Origin: Clavibacter michiganensis
Lineage (GTDB): Bacteria > Actinomycetota > Actinomycetes > Actinomycetales > Microbacteriaceae
Assembly: GCA_002150995.1 (NCBI GenBank)
Contig: MDHJ01000001.1
Location: forward strand, 2,356,001 to 2,420,000
Direction: 5' to 3'
DNA length: 64,000 nucleotides
In this document: piece by piece, positions 20,245-28,441 of the stretch
How positions within the stretch are numbered: the stretch's first letter is position 1
How the letters are laid out: every line of letters begins with the position of its first letter
Notes under the pieces: generated by a model
Database searches by the model: none
The model's input: only the letters and a program-made list of their open reading frames with translations
Told to the model about the DNA's origin: nothing
Position numbers and translations under genes: made by a program

Positions 20245-21513
20245 TCACCCGCGGCGGGCCGTCCGCCCTCCGGCCGCCATCGCCGACGCGCCCAGGCAGA
20301 GCAGGAGCGCTCCGACGAGGATCGCGTTCCCGTAGGCGGCCGGCCGGGCGTCCCGCACGACGCTCAGGAGCCACCCCGTGGCGCCGGTGCCGAGGAGGGA
20401 TGTGAGCGCCACGGCCGGAGTGGTGATCGCGGTCACGCGCCCCATGAAGCCTGGCGGTGTCGCGGCCTGCAGGATGGGCCCCTGGGCGACGACGTACAGA
20501 GAGAACGCGATGCCTGCGATGCCCATGAGCGCCACGGCCGCCTCGAATCCGCGCACCTGCGAATAGGCGACGTAGACGGCCCCCATCGATCCGAGACCCG
20601 CGAGGAATGCCGCGCGCGGCGTGACGACGGCCGCCAGGCGCGGAGCGAGGACCGATCCGGCTAGTCCGCCGAGACTGAACGCGCCGCTGACGACGCCGTA
20701 CTGCGCGGGCGTGAGCCCCAGGTGTCCGAGCGCGAACAGGGCGAGCACCGAGTTATTGATCCCGAGCGAGAGGCCGTAGACCGACACCCCGACGATGACC
20801 AGGCGGATCGACGGGGTCCGCCAGGCCACGAAGAGACCGGCGACGAACTCCGGCCAGTAGCGACGTGCCGCGTCCGCATCCGGCCGTGCCGACCGCGCAC
20901 CCTCCACCTTGCTCACGCACACCGCGGACAGCGCGAACGTGAGGGCGTTCACCGCCAGTGCGGGGAGAGGCCCCAGCAGCGCGTAGAGCGCGGGCCCCGC
21001 CGACGTGGCGATGACGGCGATGCCGACGGCGGCGAACATCATCTTCCCGGCGGCGTCCGCACGTCGATCCTCGGGGAGGAGCGCCTGGAGCGCCGCGGCT
21101 CGTGCGGGCAGGAAGAACTGCGACGCCGCGCCGATCAGCGTGAGGGTCACCAGCAGCGCCACGATGACGAGGGCGTCGCCGCCCCGCGCCGCGATCGCGA
21201 GCATCGGGAGGAGCAGAGCGAAGCGGATCAGGTCGGCGGAGACCATCACCCTGCCTGCTCGCCAGCGATCGACGAGCACCCCCACCAGCGGCGCGACGAC
21301 GAGGCGCGGCAGCGTGCTGGTCACGACGACCGCCGAGACCAGGGCAGGCAGCTCCGGCTCACCTGCCGCGAGGTCGGTGATGAGCCAGACGGTGACGGTG
21401 GAGGCAAGCAGGTACTCACCGAAGGACGACGTCGCCTGGGCAGCCCACAACCAGGCGAAGTCCCGGTTGATCAGCACCCGCTTGCCGTGCGCGGATGAGA
21501 GAGAACGAGTCAT
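20245..21513 (-). CDS. MFS transporter, candidate exporter of the peptide-modification locus
   Basis: This 422-residue major facilitator has about twelve membrane helices. RDFAWLWAAQATSSFGEYLLA at the start resembles MFS drug exporters of the enterobactin-exporter/TetA-like group, and VGVLVDRWRAGRVMV is the conserved loop 2-3 motif. The ATG overlaps the stop of the PhyH gene (ATGA), making it the last gene of a coupled minus-strand series that starts with a 34-residue peptide. The position suggests export of, or self-protection against, the modified product. Its GC content is closer to the chromosome than that of the genes upstream of it. Confidence 0.8.
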   Translation of the reverse strand: MTRSLSSAHGKRVLINRDFAWLWAAQATSSFGEYLLASTVTVWLITDLAAGEPELPALVSAVVVTSTLPRLVVAPLVGVLVDRWRAGRVMVSADLIRFALLLPMLAIAARGGDALVIVALLVTLTLIGAASQFFLPARAAALQALLPEDRRADAAGKMMFAAVGIAVIATSAGPALYALLGPLPALAVNALTFALSAVCVSKVEGARSARPDADAARRYWPEFVAGLFVAWRTPSIRLVIVGVSVYGLSLGINNSVLALFALGHLGLTPAQYGVVSGAFSLGGLAGSVLAPRLAAVVTPRAAFLAGLGSMGAVYVAYSQVRGFEAAVALMGIAGIAFSLYVVAQGPILQAATPPGFMGRVTAITTPAVALTSLLGTGATGWLLSVVRDARPAAYGNAILVGALLLCLGASAMAAGGRTARRG

Positions 21514-22481
21514 GTCAACCCGAGGAGGCGCTTCGCCTCCCGTCGGGTCGGCTCGTTGCGCGCGAAGTGCGCCGCGATCACCAGTGCCTGGTAGGCGGCG
21601 TCATTGCCTCTTCTCGCCTCGTCGACCGCCACGATGTCCCGCCAACGCTCCCACGTGTCATCGAAGGGCACCGTCGAGGGATGTCTCTCACGCCAGTAAT
21701 ATGCGAGCTCCTCGGGCCATCCTTCGTAGTGAGCGGCCCAACTTTCGGCGATCAACGGTGAAGCGAGTACACCCTCGGCCACGGGATCAGCGAGCGGCTG
21801 AAACCTGGCCTCCGGGCTGACCCGGATGCCATCACCGCCATTCCTTGCCCCACCATGCGGTGTGAACGTGTTGAAGACGAGCACGTCGCCTGGATGCAGG
21901 TCGTATCGCACCTCGCCGGCGAGGAACGTCTTGTCGATCGCCCATCCAGATGGGTTCCCATCGAGCATCATGGGCATCACGGAGTCGCGATCCCTTTGAA
22001 ACACCGGAAGGGATCCCGTTTCCGGCACCGTCCGGAATAGAGGCGTCCACATAGTCAACTGGCTCATGCTCCCCTGCAGTTCAGGAAAGTCCTGATGCGC
22101 ACCTGCCGGGAAGGAGAACTGCGAGAGTTCCGGAGGCACGGCCCGAAGGTGCTTAAGGGGATGGACGAACACCTCATTGTCGTTCATAATCACGGAAACC
22201 GCGTCTAGGACTGCAGGCGCATGATACAAGGCTTCAAGGTCCTGCGATCGTGCTGTTACCTCGAGGAGGAAGTCCTCGGGCCGTTCATCATCTCGCGCAA
22301 TGTAGCGAAGCTGTCCGCGATCGGTGATTGATCCGTCCGTTACACCCGAGAAACTGAACTGCCTGGCGATCTGCCTATGAATTCGCGCTAAGCGCTCCCG
22401 ATCCAAAATGCCTCGTAACACCGCATGGCCGGTTTCGCGATAATGCGCGACTGCTTGCGTCGTGGCACTCGTCGAACTCAC
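21510..22481 (-). CDS. Phytanoyl-CoA dioxygenase (PhyH) family Fe(II)/2-oxoglutarate oxygenase
   Basis: This 323-residue cupin-fold oxygenase would couple 2-oxoglutarate decarboxylation to hydroxylation of a substrate. The iron triad is visible as His129 and Asp131 in AGAHQDF and His209 in FNTFTPHGG. Arg220 in GGDGIRVSPE fits the 2-oxoglutarate carboxylate anchor. FLAGEVRYDLHPGDVLVFN is the usual strand before the second histidine. The GTG start overlaps the stop of the upstream SagB-like gene (GTGA). Being locked between peptide-modification genes and an exporter, it may hydroxylate the peptide product; members of this family also act on free amino acids or small metabolites, so the substrate is open. 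Confidence 0.82.
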   Translation of the reverse strand: MSSTSATTQAVAHYRETGHAVLRGILDRERLARIHRQIARQFSFSGVTDGSITDRGQLRYIARDDERPEDFLLEVTARSQDLEALYHAPAVLDAVSVIMNDNEVFVHPLKHLRAVPPELSQFSFPAGAHQDFPELQGSMSQLTMWTPLFRTVPETGSLPVFQRDRDSVMPMMLDGNPSGWAIDKTFLAGEVRYDLHPGDVLVFNTFTPHGGARNGGDGIRVSPEARFQPLADPVAEGVLASPLIAESWAAHYEGWPEELAYYWRERHPSTVPFDDTWERWRDIVAVDEARRGNDAAYQALVIAAHFARNEPTRREAKRLLGLT

Positions 22482-23191
22482 CGGGTGATCTTCGGTGTTG
22501 ATAGACGAATGGCGTAGAGCATGTCGACTGACTCGTCTAACTGAAACACCTCCGCGGCGAATGACTCCTTGATCGCGGGCGTCATCCGCGCAGCGAGGCC
22601 ATGATGCTTACCTTCGAGAAGGAGCGCTTGACCAGCCCTGCCGATGGAGACCAGGGCTCTCGCATACGAGCATTCGAGTTGCTCTGGCGCACCCTCGACC
22701 CGGTCCCGGGCGACGCCGAATGCGACCCCAAGCCCAGGCCCATTCCCCCACCCCTGCCCCTGGATCATGGAGGCGAAATCGCTTGCCAAGAGCGCGCGTG
22801 GGACCTGTCGCAGCGAGCGCGGCTGCGTGTCGACGATCCAAGCCGCATCTTTCCAGTCCTCCACGTCGCTCGTCACGACACCGCAAAAGAGCGCAGGCTC
22901 TTCGGCGAGAATCTGGTAAAGACAGCGCAAGATGGACTCGAATGCAGGACGAAGCATCGACGTTCCTGCGTCCGCCTTGAGGCTACGACGCCTCAAGGCA
23001 TCGTGGAAGTCAAATCCGGAGACGATTTTGTCGTACATGTATCGACAAGGCCTCAGATGAGACACGTCCATGCCGGGCGCGTGAGCTGCAATTTCTAGAA
23101 ATCGATATGGGCGTGCCCAATTCGACTCCGCCCAGAAGTTCGGGATGTAGCTCATTCCGAGATGATCAATCGATCGCTTGATCAAAGCCAA
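22478..23191 (-). CDS. SagB-like nitroreductase-fold protein, second of two
   Basis: This protein of about 237 residues belongs to the FMN-dependent nitroreductase superfamily, near SagB-type dehydrogenases. FHDALRRRSLK (Arg-Arg-Ser at about 67-70) matches the N-terminal flavin-phosphate contact of the family, and GRAGQALLLEGKHHGLAA (about 184-201) matches the C-terminal GxxxQNLxLxAxxxGL motif. The start is uncertain: TTG 23191 has GGGGGAGG eight bases upstream, TTG 23185 overlaps the upstream stop as TTGA, and the frame opens at 23209. It may oxidise a peptide, or form a heteromer with the upstream SagB-like protein. No YcaO cyclodehydratase gene is near. Confidence 0.7.
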   Translation of the reverse strand: MALIKRSIDHLGMSYIPNFWAESNWARPYRFLEIAAHAPGMDVSHLRPCRYMYDKIVSGFDFHDALRRRSLKADAGTSMLRPAFESILRCLYQILAEEPALFCGVVTSDVEDWKDAAWIVDTQPRSLRQVPRALLASDFASMIQGQGWGNGPGLGVAFGVARDRVEGAPEQLECSYARALVSIGRAGQALLLEGKHHGLAARMTPAIKESFAAEVFQLDESVDMLYAIRLSTPKITR

Positions 23192-24123
23192 CCTTCGAGC
23201 CTCCCCCAAATCAGGACGGGAGCCTCTGCGGCACCCATTCCGTAATGTTCAACGGTATATTGCAGGTCAATGTCGGTTGCCGAGCTGTAGCGCCAGTTGC
23301 AGAAGGCCGCGAGGGCATGCAACTGCCCATCGGCGTGGCCAGCGTCGACGAGTAGCGCGCGGAAGCTCCGCGGATCTCGGTACCGGAACATCGCACGTCG
23401 CACGACGGTTGCCAGTCTCAAGTCCAGCACCCAGTCCGCGTCGGATTCAAGCGCCTCAGCGCCGGCGCCGCTTGGCGACTGGTCGTTGACACGCACAAGT
23501 GCGTTGGATCGCGTGTCGAAGTAGTAATTGCCGGGGACGAACCTCGGAGACCTCAGTACCTCGACGAAACACTCCGTAGGGTGTCGTGCTCCCCCGCTCG
23601 GCACTGACCGATAGATTAGTTCTACCTGGTGGTATCCCGTATCGGGATCGTAGTACGGAGGTTGGCGATGTGTTTGACCGAACACACCGGCAAGAATCGC
23701 TGCAAGCTGATGTAAGTCGGAATTTCGAAGAGTATCCAGACCGAGATCGCACGCTCGCTCCAAGGGGTGCATGGACAGACACGGGAGATCGAGATACACG
23801 TCGGGATACTCGTCAGCCTCCACGTAACCGGCCATGATCCGTGCGTCTTCGACGCGTGCCGAAATCCCGCGCGACATGTCGAGAAACGGATGATCTTCTG
23901 TCGCGGCGTGGTACCCCGATCTCCGCTGACGACCGGAAGCCTGCAGGCGAGCGCCAATGTCAGGCGAGACGCCTTCCATACGATCGCATGTCAGGACTCC
24001 CTGAGGTGCGATGTCCTGGGCGACTTGAGAGTCGAGGAGCACCGCGGGCTCTGACGTGGACCATTCAAGCCATGCGTGCCCCTCTGAATCGAATTGAAGT
24101 GATGCGGAAGCGCTGACGACCAC
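23182..24123 (-). CDS. SagB-type dehydrogenase (nitroreductase fold), first of two
   Basis: SagB-type enzymes are FMN oxidases best known for turning azolines into azoles in linear azol(in)e peptides. This 313-residue protein shows YRSVPSGGARHPTECFVEV (residues 171-189), the RxxPSxGAxxPxE motif of the family, and RDPRSFRALLVDAGHADGQL (249-268), equivalent to RGYRxxLxEAGHxxQN. The first 120 residues form a less conserved N-terminal region. The start is GTG 24123; an in-frame stop lies just upstream. It follows the 34-residue peptide gene after a hairpin. Without a cyclodehydratase partner it may act on another residue type. Confidence 0.78.
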   Translation of the reverse strand: MVVSASASLQFDSEGHAWLEWSTSEPAVLLDSQVAQDIAPQGVLTCDRMEGVSPDIGARLQASGRQRRSGYHAATEDHPFLDMSRGISARVEDARIMAGYVEADEYPDVYLDLPCLSMHPLERACDLGLDTLRNSDLHQLAAILAGVFGQTHRQPPYYDPDTGYHQVELIYRSVPSGGARHPTECFVEVLRSPRFVPGNYYFDTRSNALVRVNDQSPSGAGAEALESDADWVLDLRLATVVRRAMFRYRDPRSFRALLVDAGHADGQLHALAAFCNWRYSSATDIDLQYTVEHYGMGAAEAPVLIWGRLEGWL

Positions 24124-24143
24124 GATCTATTCTTTCAGCTAAG

Positions 24144-24176
24144 GCAGTGGGGCCCGGTTGCGCCGGACCCCACTGC
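24144..24176 (-). terminator. Hairpin between precursor peptide and modification genes
   Basis: On the minus-strand RNA a 14-bp stem (24176-24163 with 24157-24144, one G-U pair) closes a five-base CGCAA loop, seven bases after the peptide stop codon and 21 bases before the SagB GTG. No U-run follows. Such hairpins are common in RiPP operons, where they let the precursor be made in excess over its enzymes. Confidence 0.7.
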
Positions 24177-24182
24177 GAACAA

Positions 24183-24287
24183 TTAGGACAGCCGCGCCCG
24201 CTTCGGCTTCGGGCGGGGCTTCGGCACGATCTGTACCAGGTTGCAAGTGCCCTCCTGGAGGAGGGCTGTCTTCACGGTGCTTGTCAT
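24183..24287 (-). CDS. 34-residue putative RiPP precursor peptide
   Basis: A short open frame starts at ATG 24287 with AAGGAG eight bases upstream and ends at TAA 24183. The peptide has a leader-like acidic/hydrophobic part, MTSTVKTALLQEGTCNLVQI (residues 1-20), with its only Cys at 15, and a strikingly basic Pro/Lys/Arg C-terminus, VPKPRPKPKRARLS (21-34), containing three Lys-Pro or Arg-Pro units. No database family is recognised. Gene order (peptide, hairpin, two flavin oxidases, 2-oxoglutarate oxygenase, exporter) is that of a ribosomally made, enzymatically modified peptide. It is too short for most gene finders. Translation and modification are inferred, not shown. Confidence 0.65.
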   Translation of the reverse strand: MTSTVKTALLQEGTCNLVQIVPKPRPKPKRARLS

Positions 24288-24741
24288 GTTGTTCTCCTTC
24301 GCTTGTCAATTTTTCCTAAGCCGCCGAATAAGCTTGTTCGACATCGGCGTGGACTGGAGCCTATGTAGTTACGGCACAGATCACCACGCTATTGACACAC
24401 GAAGGGGCCTTCTCCATGGTGCGCGCGAATACGGCAATGTGCTCATGTAGAATTTCCCTGGTCGCTGAATTCTGAGAAGCCGGTGCGACGAGATACAAGC
24501 GGCAGCGAGCGCATTGGCAACGCATTGCATCTGCGAAGCGTCCGCGGCGCTTCTGGCTATGTCCGCCGCGCGAGGCGTCGTTCCAAGCGCCTCGCGTGCT
24601 CAGTCAGGAAGTCTTTCCACTTGCACGGCAGTTGAGCCTCTCAGTTCATGGATCACCTAGGCACGGGCTACTGAGGGCTGTCCGTCGTGCGCCTTCGGGG
24701 AGCGACTCGATCACCGGCCTCGCGTCGCCTAGGGTGGATCC
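24288..24741. other. Gene-free spacer between peptide operon and thiamine riboswitch
   Basis: These 454 bases contain no credible gene on either strand. The left part is A/T-rich and holds the likely promoter of the minus-strand peptide operon. CGCGAGGCG at 24569-24577 pairs perfectly with 24588-24596, a hairpin without an adjacent gene. The right part regains the high GC of the chromosome and contains TAGGGT at 24730-24735, a probable -10 box for the thiamine operon. The change in composition within this spacer suggests that the edge of a transferred segment lies here. Confidence 0.6.
24358..24363 (-). promoter_or_regulatory. Candidate -10 box of the peptide operon
   Basis: On the minus strand TAGGCT, preceded by ACTACA, lies 70 bases upstream of the peptide ATG in an A/T-rich spacer. 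It has the same form as the -10 boxes used elsewhere in this window. TGGTGA 17 bases further upstream would be a weak -35. Confidence 0.35.
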
Positions 24742-24815
24742 CTGACACGGGGTGCCCACGAGGGCTGAGATGAGACCCGTCGCACCTGATCCGGTTCGCA
24801 CCGGCGGAGGGATGT
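24742..24815 (+). ncRNA. TPP riboswitch (THI element)
   Basis: The conserved thi-box pieces are all present in order: ACACGGGGTGCCC, GGCTGAGATGAGACCC and ACCTGATCCGGTTCGCACC, ending in GGCGGAGGGATG. The ribosome site GGAGGG at 24806-24811 is itself part of the final riboswitch strand, eight bases before the thiM ATG. Thiamine pyrophosphate binding should therefore block translation initiation directly, without needing a terminator. Confidence 0.95.
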
Positions 24816-24819
24816 CATC

Positions 24820-25647
24820 ATGAGTGCTGCGCGCCCGTCCACCCACGAGACCACGGGAGCGGGGACCGCCTCAGCGGACCTCCTCCGCCTGCTGCGAGAG
24901 CGCACGCCGCTCGTGCAGTGCATCACGAACGCCGTCGTCACCGGCTTCACCGCCAACGTCCTGCTCGCGCTCGGTGCCGCGCCCGCGATGACCGACGTGC
25001 CCACCGAGGCGGGGCCGTTCGCCCGGATCGCGTCGGGGGTGCTCGTGAACCTCGGCACGCCGCACGCCGAGCAGCGGGAGGCCGCGGTCGAGGCCGCGCA
25101 CGCCGCCCGCGAGGCGGGCACGCCCTGGGTGCTGGATCCCGTCGCGGTCGGCGCCCTGCCGGTGCGCACCCGGCTCGCGCACGAGCTCGTGGCCCTGTCG
25201 CCGACGATCGTGCGCGGGAACGCGTCCGAGATCCTCGCGCTCGCGACCGGCGGAGCGGGAGGCCGGGGCGTCGACGCGACCGACGAGGTGGAGGCCGCCC
25301 TCGACGCGGCCCTGCTCCTCGCCCGCACCTACGGCACGGTCGTCGCCGTGTCGGGGCCCGTCGACCACATCACCGACGGGCACCGCGTCGTGCGCGTGCA
25401 CACGGGCGACGCGCTCCTCACGAAGGTGACCGGCGGGGGCTGCGCCCTCGGCGCCGTGATGGCCGCGTTCGCGTCGCTGGACCCGGATCCGCTGCGGGCG
25501 GCCGTCGCCGCGACGAGCGTCTACACGATCGCCGCGGAGGTCGCCGCAGAGGGCGCCCGCGGTCCGGGCTCCTTCGCGGTCGCGCTGCTCGACGCCCTCG
25601 ACGCCGTGACCCCCGAGCTCGTCGCGCAGCGCGAGCGCCTGTCGTGA
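24820..25647 (+). CDS. thiM: Hydroxyethylthiazole kinase
   Basis: ThiM phosphorylates 4-methyl-5-(2-hydroxyethyl)thiazole, salvaging the thiazole half of thiamine. The 275-residue protein has [28 protein letters not shown] near the N-terminus, [18 protein letters not shown], then [13 protein letters not shown], and the catalytic-cysteine loop [17 protein letters not shown] near residue 205. All are family signatures. ATG 24820 follows the riboswitch, and the downstream fused gene begins at GTG 25644 overlapping the thiM stop, so both are translated as one coupled unit under thiamine control. Confidence 0.95.
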   Translation: MSAARPSTHETTGAGTASADLLRLLRERTPLVQCITNAVVTGFTANVLLALGAAPAMTDVPTEAGPFARIASGVLVNLGTPHAEQREAAVEAAHAAREAGTPWVLDPVAVGALPVRTRLAHELVALSPTIVRGNASEILALATGGAGGRGVDATDEVEAALDAALLLARTYGTVVAVSGPVDHITDGHRVVRVHTGDALLTKVTGGGCALGAVMAAFASLDPDPLRAAVAATSVYTIAAEVAAEGARGPGSFAVALLDALDAVTPELVAQRERLS

Positions 25648-27965
25648 CCGCGCTCGACCTGTCCGTCTACCTCGTCACCGATCCGGCGCTCTGCGGCGCG
25701 CGCGGCGTGCACGCGGTCGTCGCGGCAGCGGTCGCGGGCGGGGCGACGGCCGTGCAGATCCGCGACAAGCACGCGAGCGCGGCCGACCTGCTGGCGACCG
25801 TGCTCGCGGCGGCCTCCGTCATCGACGCGCACGCCGCCGCGCATCCGACCGCGCCGCGGCCCGTGCTCCTCGTCGACGACCGCGTCGACGTGGTCCTCGC
25901 GGCGCTCGCCCGGGGCGCGCGGGTGGACGGGGTCCACGTCGGGCAGTCGGACGTGCCGGCCGACCTCGTGCGGCGGATGCTCGACGCCGCGAGCCCCGAC
26001 CGGCGCCTCGTGCTCGGCCTCACCGCGAACGCCCCCGAGCACGTAGAGGCGGTCCGCGCCCTGCCGGACGGCACGGTCGACTACCTCGGCGTCGGCGTGA
26101 TCCGGCCCACCAGCACCAAGCCCGACCACCCGGCGCCGCTCGGGCACGACGGGTTCGGCATCATCGCGGGCCTCTCCCCCGTGCCGTGCGTCGCGATCGG
26201 CGGCGTCGACGTGGACGACGTGGCGGCGGTGGCGGCCGCGGGCGGGGCGGGCACCGCCGTGGTGTCCGCGGTGTGCGCGGCCGAGGATCCCGCGGCGGCC
26301 GCCCGCCAGCTCGCGAGGGCATGGGCTCGGGTGCGGGCGGCGGGCGCGGGCGGGGCGTCCGCGCCCGCCGAACCCGCCCCCCTCGGCGACGACTCCGCCG
26401 TCGACGAGTCCGCCGATGCCGACCACGACCACGCCGCGGCCTCCGGCACGGCCCGCGGCAGCCGCGCCGTCCCGCGCGTCCTCAGCATCGCGGGCACGGA
26501 TCCGACGGGTGGCGCGGGCGTGCAGGCCGACCTCAAGTCCATCGCGGCGAACGGCGGCTACGGGATGGCCGTCGTCACGGCGCTCGTGGCGCAGAACACG
26601 CGGGGCGTGCGGGAGATCCACGTGCCGCCGGTCGCGTTCCTCCGGGCGCAGCTCGACGCGGTGTCCGACGACGTGGTGATCGACGCCGTGAAGGTCGGCA
26701 TGCTCGGATCCGCCGCCGTGGTGGACGAGGTGGCGGACTGGCTGCGCGCGGTGCGCCCGCCGGTCGTGGTGCTCGATCCGGTGATGGTCGCCCAGTCGGG
26801 CGACGCCCTCCTCGACGCCGACGCCACCGAGGCGCTGCGGCACCTCCTCCCGCTCGCCGACGTCGTGACGCCCAACCTGCCGGAGCTCGCCGCGCTCCTC
26901 GGCGAGCCCGAGGCCGACGCCTGGGACGCCGCGCTCGCGCAGGGCCGCGCCCTCGCCGCGCGTCACGGCGTGCGCGTGATCGTCAAGGGCGGGCACCTCC
27001 GCGTGGACGACTGCCCGGACGCGCTCATCGTGCCCGCCGGGGACGGCGCGGACGGCTCTGACGCCGCGGACGCCGCCGTCCACGTCGTCCCCGGCCCGCG
27101 CATCGCCACGACGAGCACGCACGGCACCGGCTGCTCCCTCTCGAGCGCGCTCGCGACCCTGCAGCCGCGGCGCGGCGACTGGCTCGCGGCGCTCACGGAG
27201 GCGAAGGGCTGGCTCACCGGATCCCTCGCGCACGCCGAGGACCTCGACGTCGGCGAGGGGGCCGGCCCGCTCGACCACCTGCGCGCGCTGTGGGACGCCG
27301 CCGGCACGCACCTGCCGCCCGTCTCGGAGGAGATGTGGGCCGGATCCGCCGACCTCCGCCGCGAGATCGACGACCTGCCCTTCGTGCGGCGGCTCGGCGA
27401 CGGCAGCCTGCCGGAGGCGTGGTTCTCGCACTACCTCGCGCAGGACGCGATCTACCTCCGCGCCTACTCCCGCGTGCTCGCCCGGGCCAGCCAGCTCGCG
27501 CCGACGCCCGACGCGCAGGTCGCGTGGGCGCGGTCCGCGGCCGACGCGATCGCCGCCGAGTCGACGCTGCACGAGGAGTGGCTGTCCCGGCACCCCGCAC
27601 CCGCGGTCCCCGGCCCGGTGACGCGCGCCTACGTCGACCACCTGCTCGCGCACGCCGCCGGCAGCGACTACGCCGTGCTCGTCGCGGCGCTCCTGCCCTG
27701 CTTCACGATCTACGCCGACGTGGGCGTGCGGCTCCATGCGGCGGGATCCGCCGCGGCGGCGGCCGGGTCCGCGCACCCGTACGCGGCGTGGCTCGAGACG
27801 TACGCCGATCCCGCCTTCACGGCCGCGACCCGGCGCGCCTGCGAGCTGGTGGACGAGGCGGCGGTCCTCGCGGGGCCGCTCCGCCGGTCCGCGATGCTCG
27901 AGGCATCGCGCCTGTCGGCGGCGTACGAGCGCGACTTCTTCCGCGCCCCGGAGGCGCTCGGCTGA
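25644..27965 (+). CDS. thiDE: Trifunctional ThiE-ThiD-TenA fusion protein
   Basis: One 773-residue frame joins three thiamine enzymes. Residues 1 to about 225 are thiamine phosphate synthase, with [22 protein letters not shown] and [13 protein letters not shown]. After a polar Asp/Ala-rich linker, residues 275 to about 545 are HMP/HMP-P kinase, with [31 protein letters not shown] and [14 protein letters not shown]. From about 560 to the end is TenA, the thiaminase II/aminopyrimidine hydrolase, with [20 protein letters not shown] and the catalytic Cys in [12 protein letters not shown]. The frame is continuous and each domain looks intact, so the protein should salvage pyrimidine, phosphorylate it and condense it with the thiazole made by ThiM. 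Confidence 0.93.
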   Translation: MTALDLSVYLVTDPALCGARGVHAVVAAAVAGGATAVQIRDKHASAADLLATVLAAASVIDAHAAAHPTAPRPVLLVDDRVDVVLAALARGARVDGVHVGQSDVPADLVRRMLDAASPDRRLVLGLTANAPEHVEAVRALPDGTVDYLGVGVIRPTSTKPDHPAPLGHDGFGIIAGLSPVPCVAIGGVDVDDVAAVAAAGGAGTAVVSAVCAAEDPAAAARQLARAWARVRAAGAGGASAPAEPAPLGDDSAVDESADADHDHAAASGTARGSRAVPRVLSIAGTDPTGGAGVQADLKSIAANGGYGMAVVTALVAQNTRGVREIHVPPVAFLRAQLDAVSDDVVIDAVKVGMLGSAAVVDEVADWLRAVRPPVVVLDPVMVAQSGDALLDADATEALRHLLPLADVVTPNLPELAALLGEPEADAWDAALAQGRALAARHGVRVIVKGGHLRVDDCPDALIVPAGDGADGSDAADAAVHVVPGPRIATTSTHGTGCSLSSALATLQPRRGDWLAALTEAKGWLTGSLAHAEDLDVGEGAGPLDHLRALWDAAGTHLPPVSEEMWAGSADLRREIDDLPFVRRLGDGSLPEAWFSHYLAQDAIYLRAYSRVLARASQLAPTPDAQVAWARSAADAIAAESTLHEEWLSRHPAPAVPGPVTRAYVDHLLAHAAGSDYAVLVAALLPCFTIYADVGVRLHAAGSAAAAAGSAHPYAAWLETYADPAFTAATRRACELVDEAAVLAGPLRRSAMLEASRLSAAYERDFFRAPEALG

Positions 27966-27971
27966 TGCGGC

Positions 27972-27992
27972 GCCGGGCGGGTCGTGCCCGGC
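27972..27992 (+). terminator. Hairpin after the thiamine operon
   Basis: GCCGGGC at 27972-27978 pairs with 27986-27992 around a seven-base loop, just after the stop codon of the thiamine fusion gene. Confidence 0.5.
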
Positions 27993-28041
27993 ACGCGCGT
28001 CCGGCGTCGCGAGCATGCGGCGCCGCGCGCGTCCTCCGGGC

Positions 28042-28392
28042 TCAGCCCAGGGAGGCGAGCCGCTGCAGCAGCAGGTCGAGGGTGGAGTCGAGGCTGCTCG
28101 CGCCCCAGACCGCGACCACGACGGTGAGGGCGACCATCGTGCCCGCGGGCGCGCGGTACCGGATGCGGTCGACGAGGAGCAGGACGACCGTGCCGATCGC
28201 GACGACGATCCCCGCGACGGAGGCGAAGGCCATGCGCACGTAGGCCGCCGCGTCGGGCGTCGACCAGCTGTTCGCCGCCAGGCCGAGCGCGAGCGGCACG
28301 AGCACCAGGCCCACCAGCAGGACCAGCGGCGCGGGCAGGAGGCGGGCGCGCGGCGCGGCCGGATCCTCGGCGACGGGGGTGGGGACGGACAT
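28042..28392 (-). CDS. Small multi-pass membrane protein, unknown function
   Basis: This 116-residue protein has hydrophobic segments at about residues 20-38, 52-75 and 82-100, joined by short polar loops. The N-terminus is Pro/Ala-rich and cytosolic by charge. No known family is recognised. ATG 28392 was chosen because TAGGCT at 28400-28405 lies seven bases upstream on the minus strand, the leaderless pattern seen repeatedly here; a longer in-frame start at 28452 would cover that box. It is convergent with the thiamine operon and divergent from the MFS gene. Confidence 0.55.
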   Translation of the reverse strand: MSVPTPVAEDPAAPRARLLPAPLVLLVGLVLVPLALGLAANSWSTPDAAAYVRMAFASVAGIVVAIGTVVLLLVDRIRYRAPAGTMVALTVVVAVWGASSLDSTLDLLLQRLASLG

Positions 28393-28441
28393 GGTGACGA
28401 GCCTAGGGTCGCGGCGCGTCCCGGACCAGGGTCCGCACGCT

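Noticed and set aside
16574..20374. Open frame of about 1266 codons on the minus strand
   Set aside because: It covers maltokinase and oligopeptidase B in antisense, with low-complexity Asp/Arg/Val sequence and no recognisable domain.
22478..24123. The two SagB-like genes as one gene split by a frameshift
   Set aside because: Each carries its own set of N- and C-terminal nitroreductase motifs, so they are two complete domains, not halves of one.
20245..24287. Classification as a standard thiazole/oxazole (LAP) or lasso-peptide cluster
   Set aside because: No YcaO, B-protein or asparagine-synthetase-like gene is present, and the peptide core lacks Cys/Ser/Thr repeats.
24391..24396. Plus-strand TTGAC(A)-like box as a promoter for the thiamine operon
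   Set aside because: No -10 sequence follows at 16-18 bases, and TAGGGT at 24730 is much closer to the riboswitch.
24381..24446. 21-residue minus-strand frame upstream of the peptide gene, a possible second precursor
   Set aside because: The ribosome site is weak, the frame overlaps the presumed promoter region and its sequence does not resemble the 34-residue peptide.
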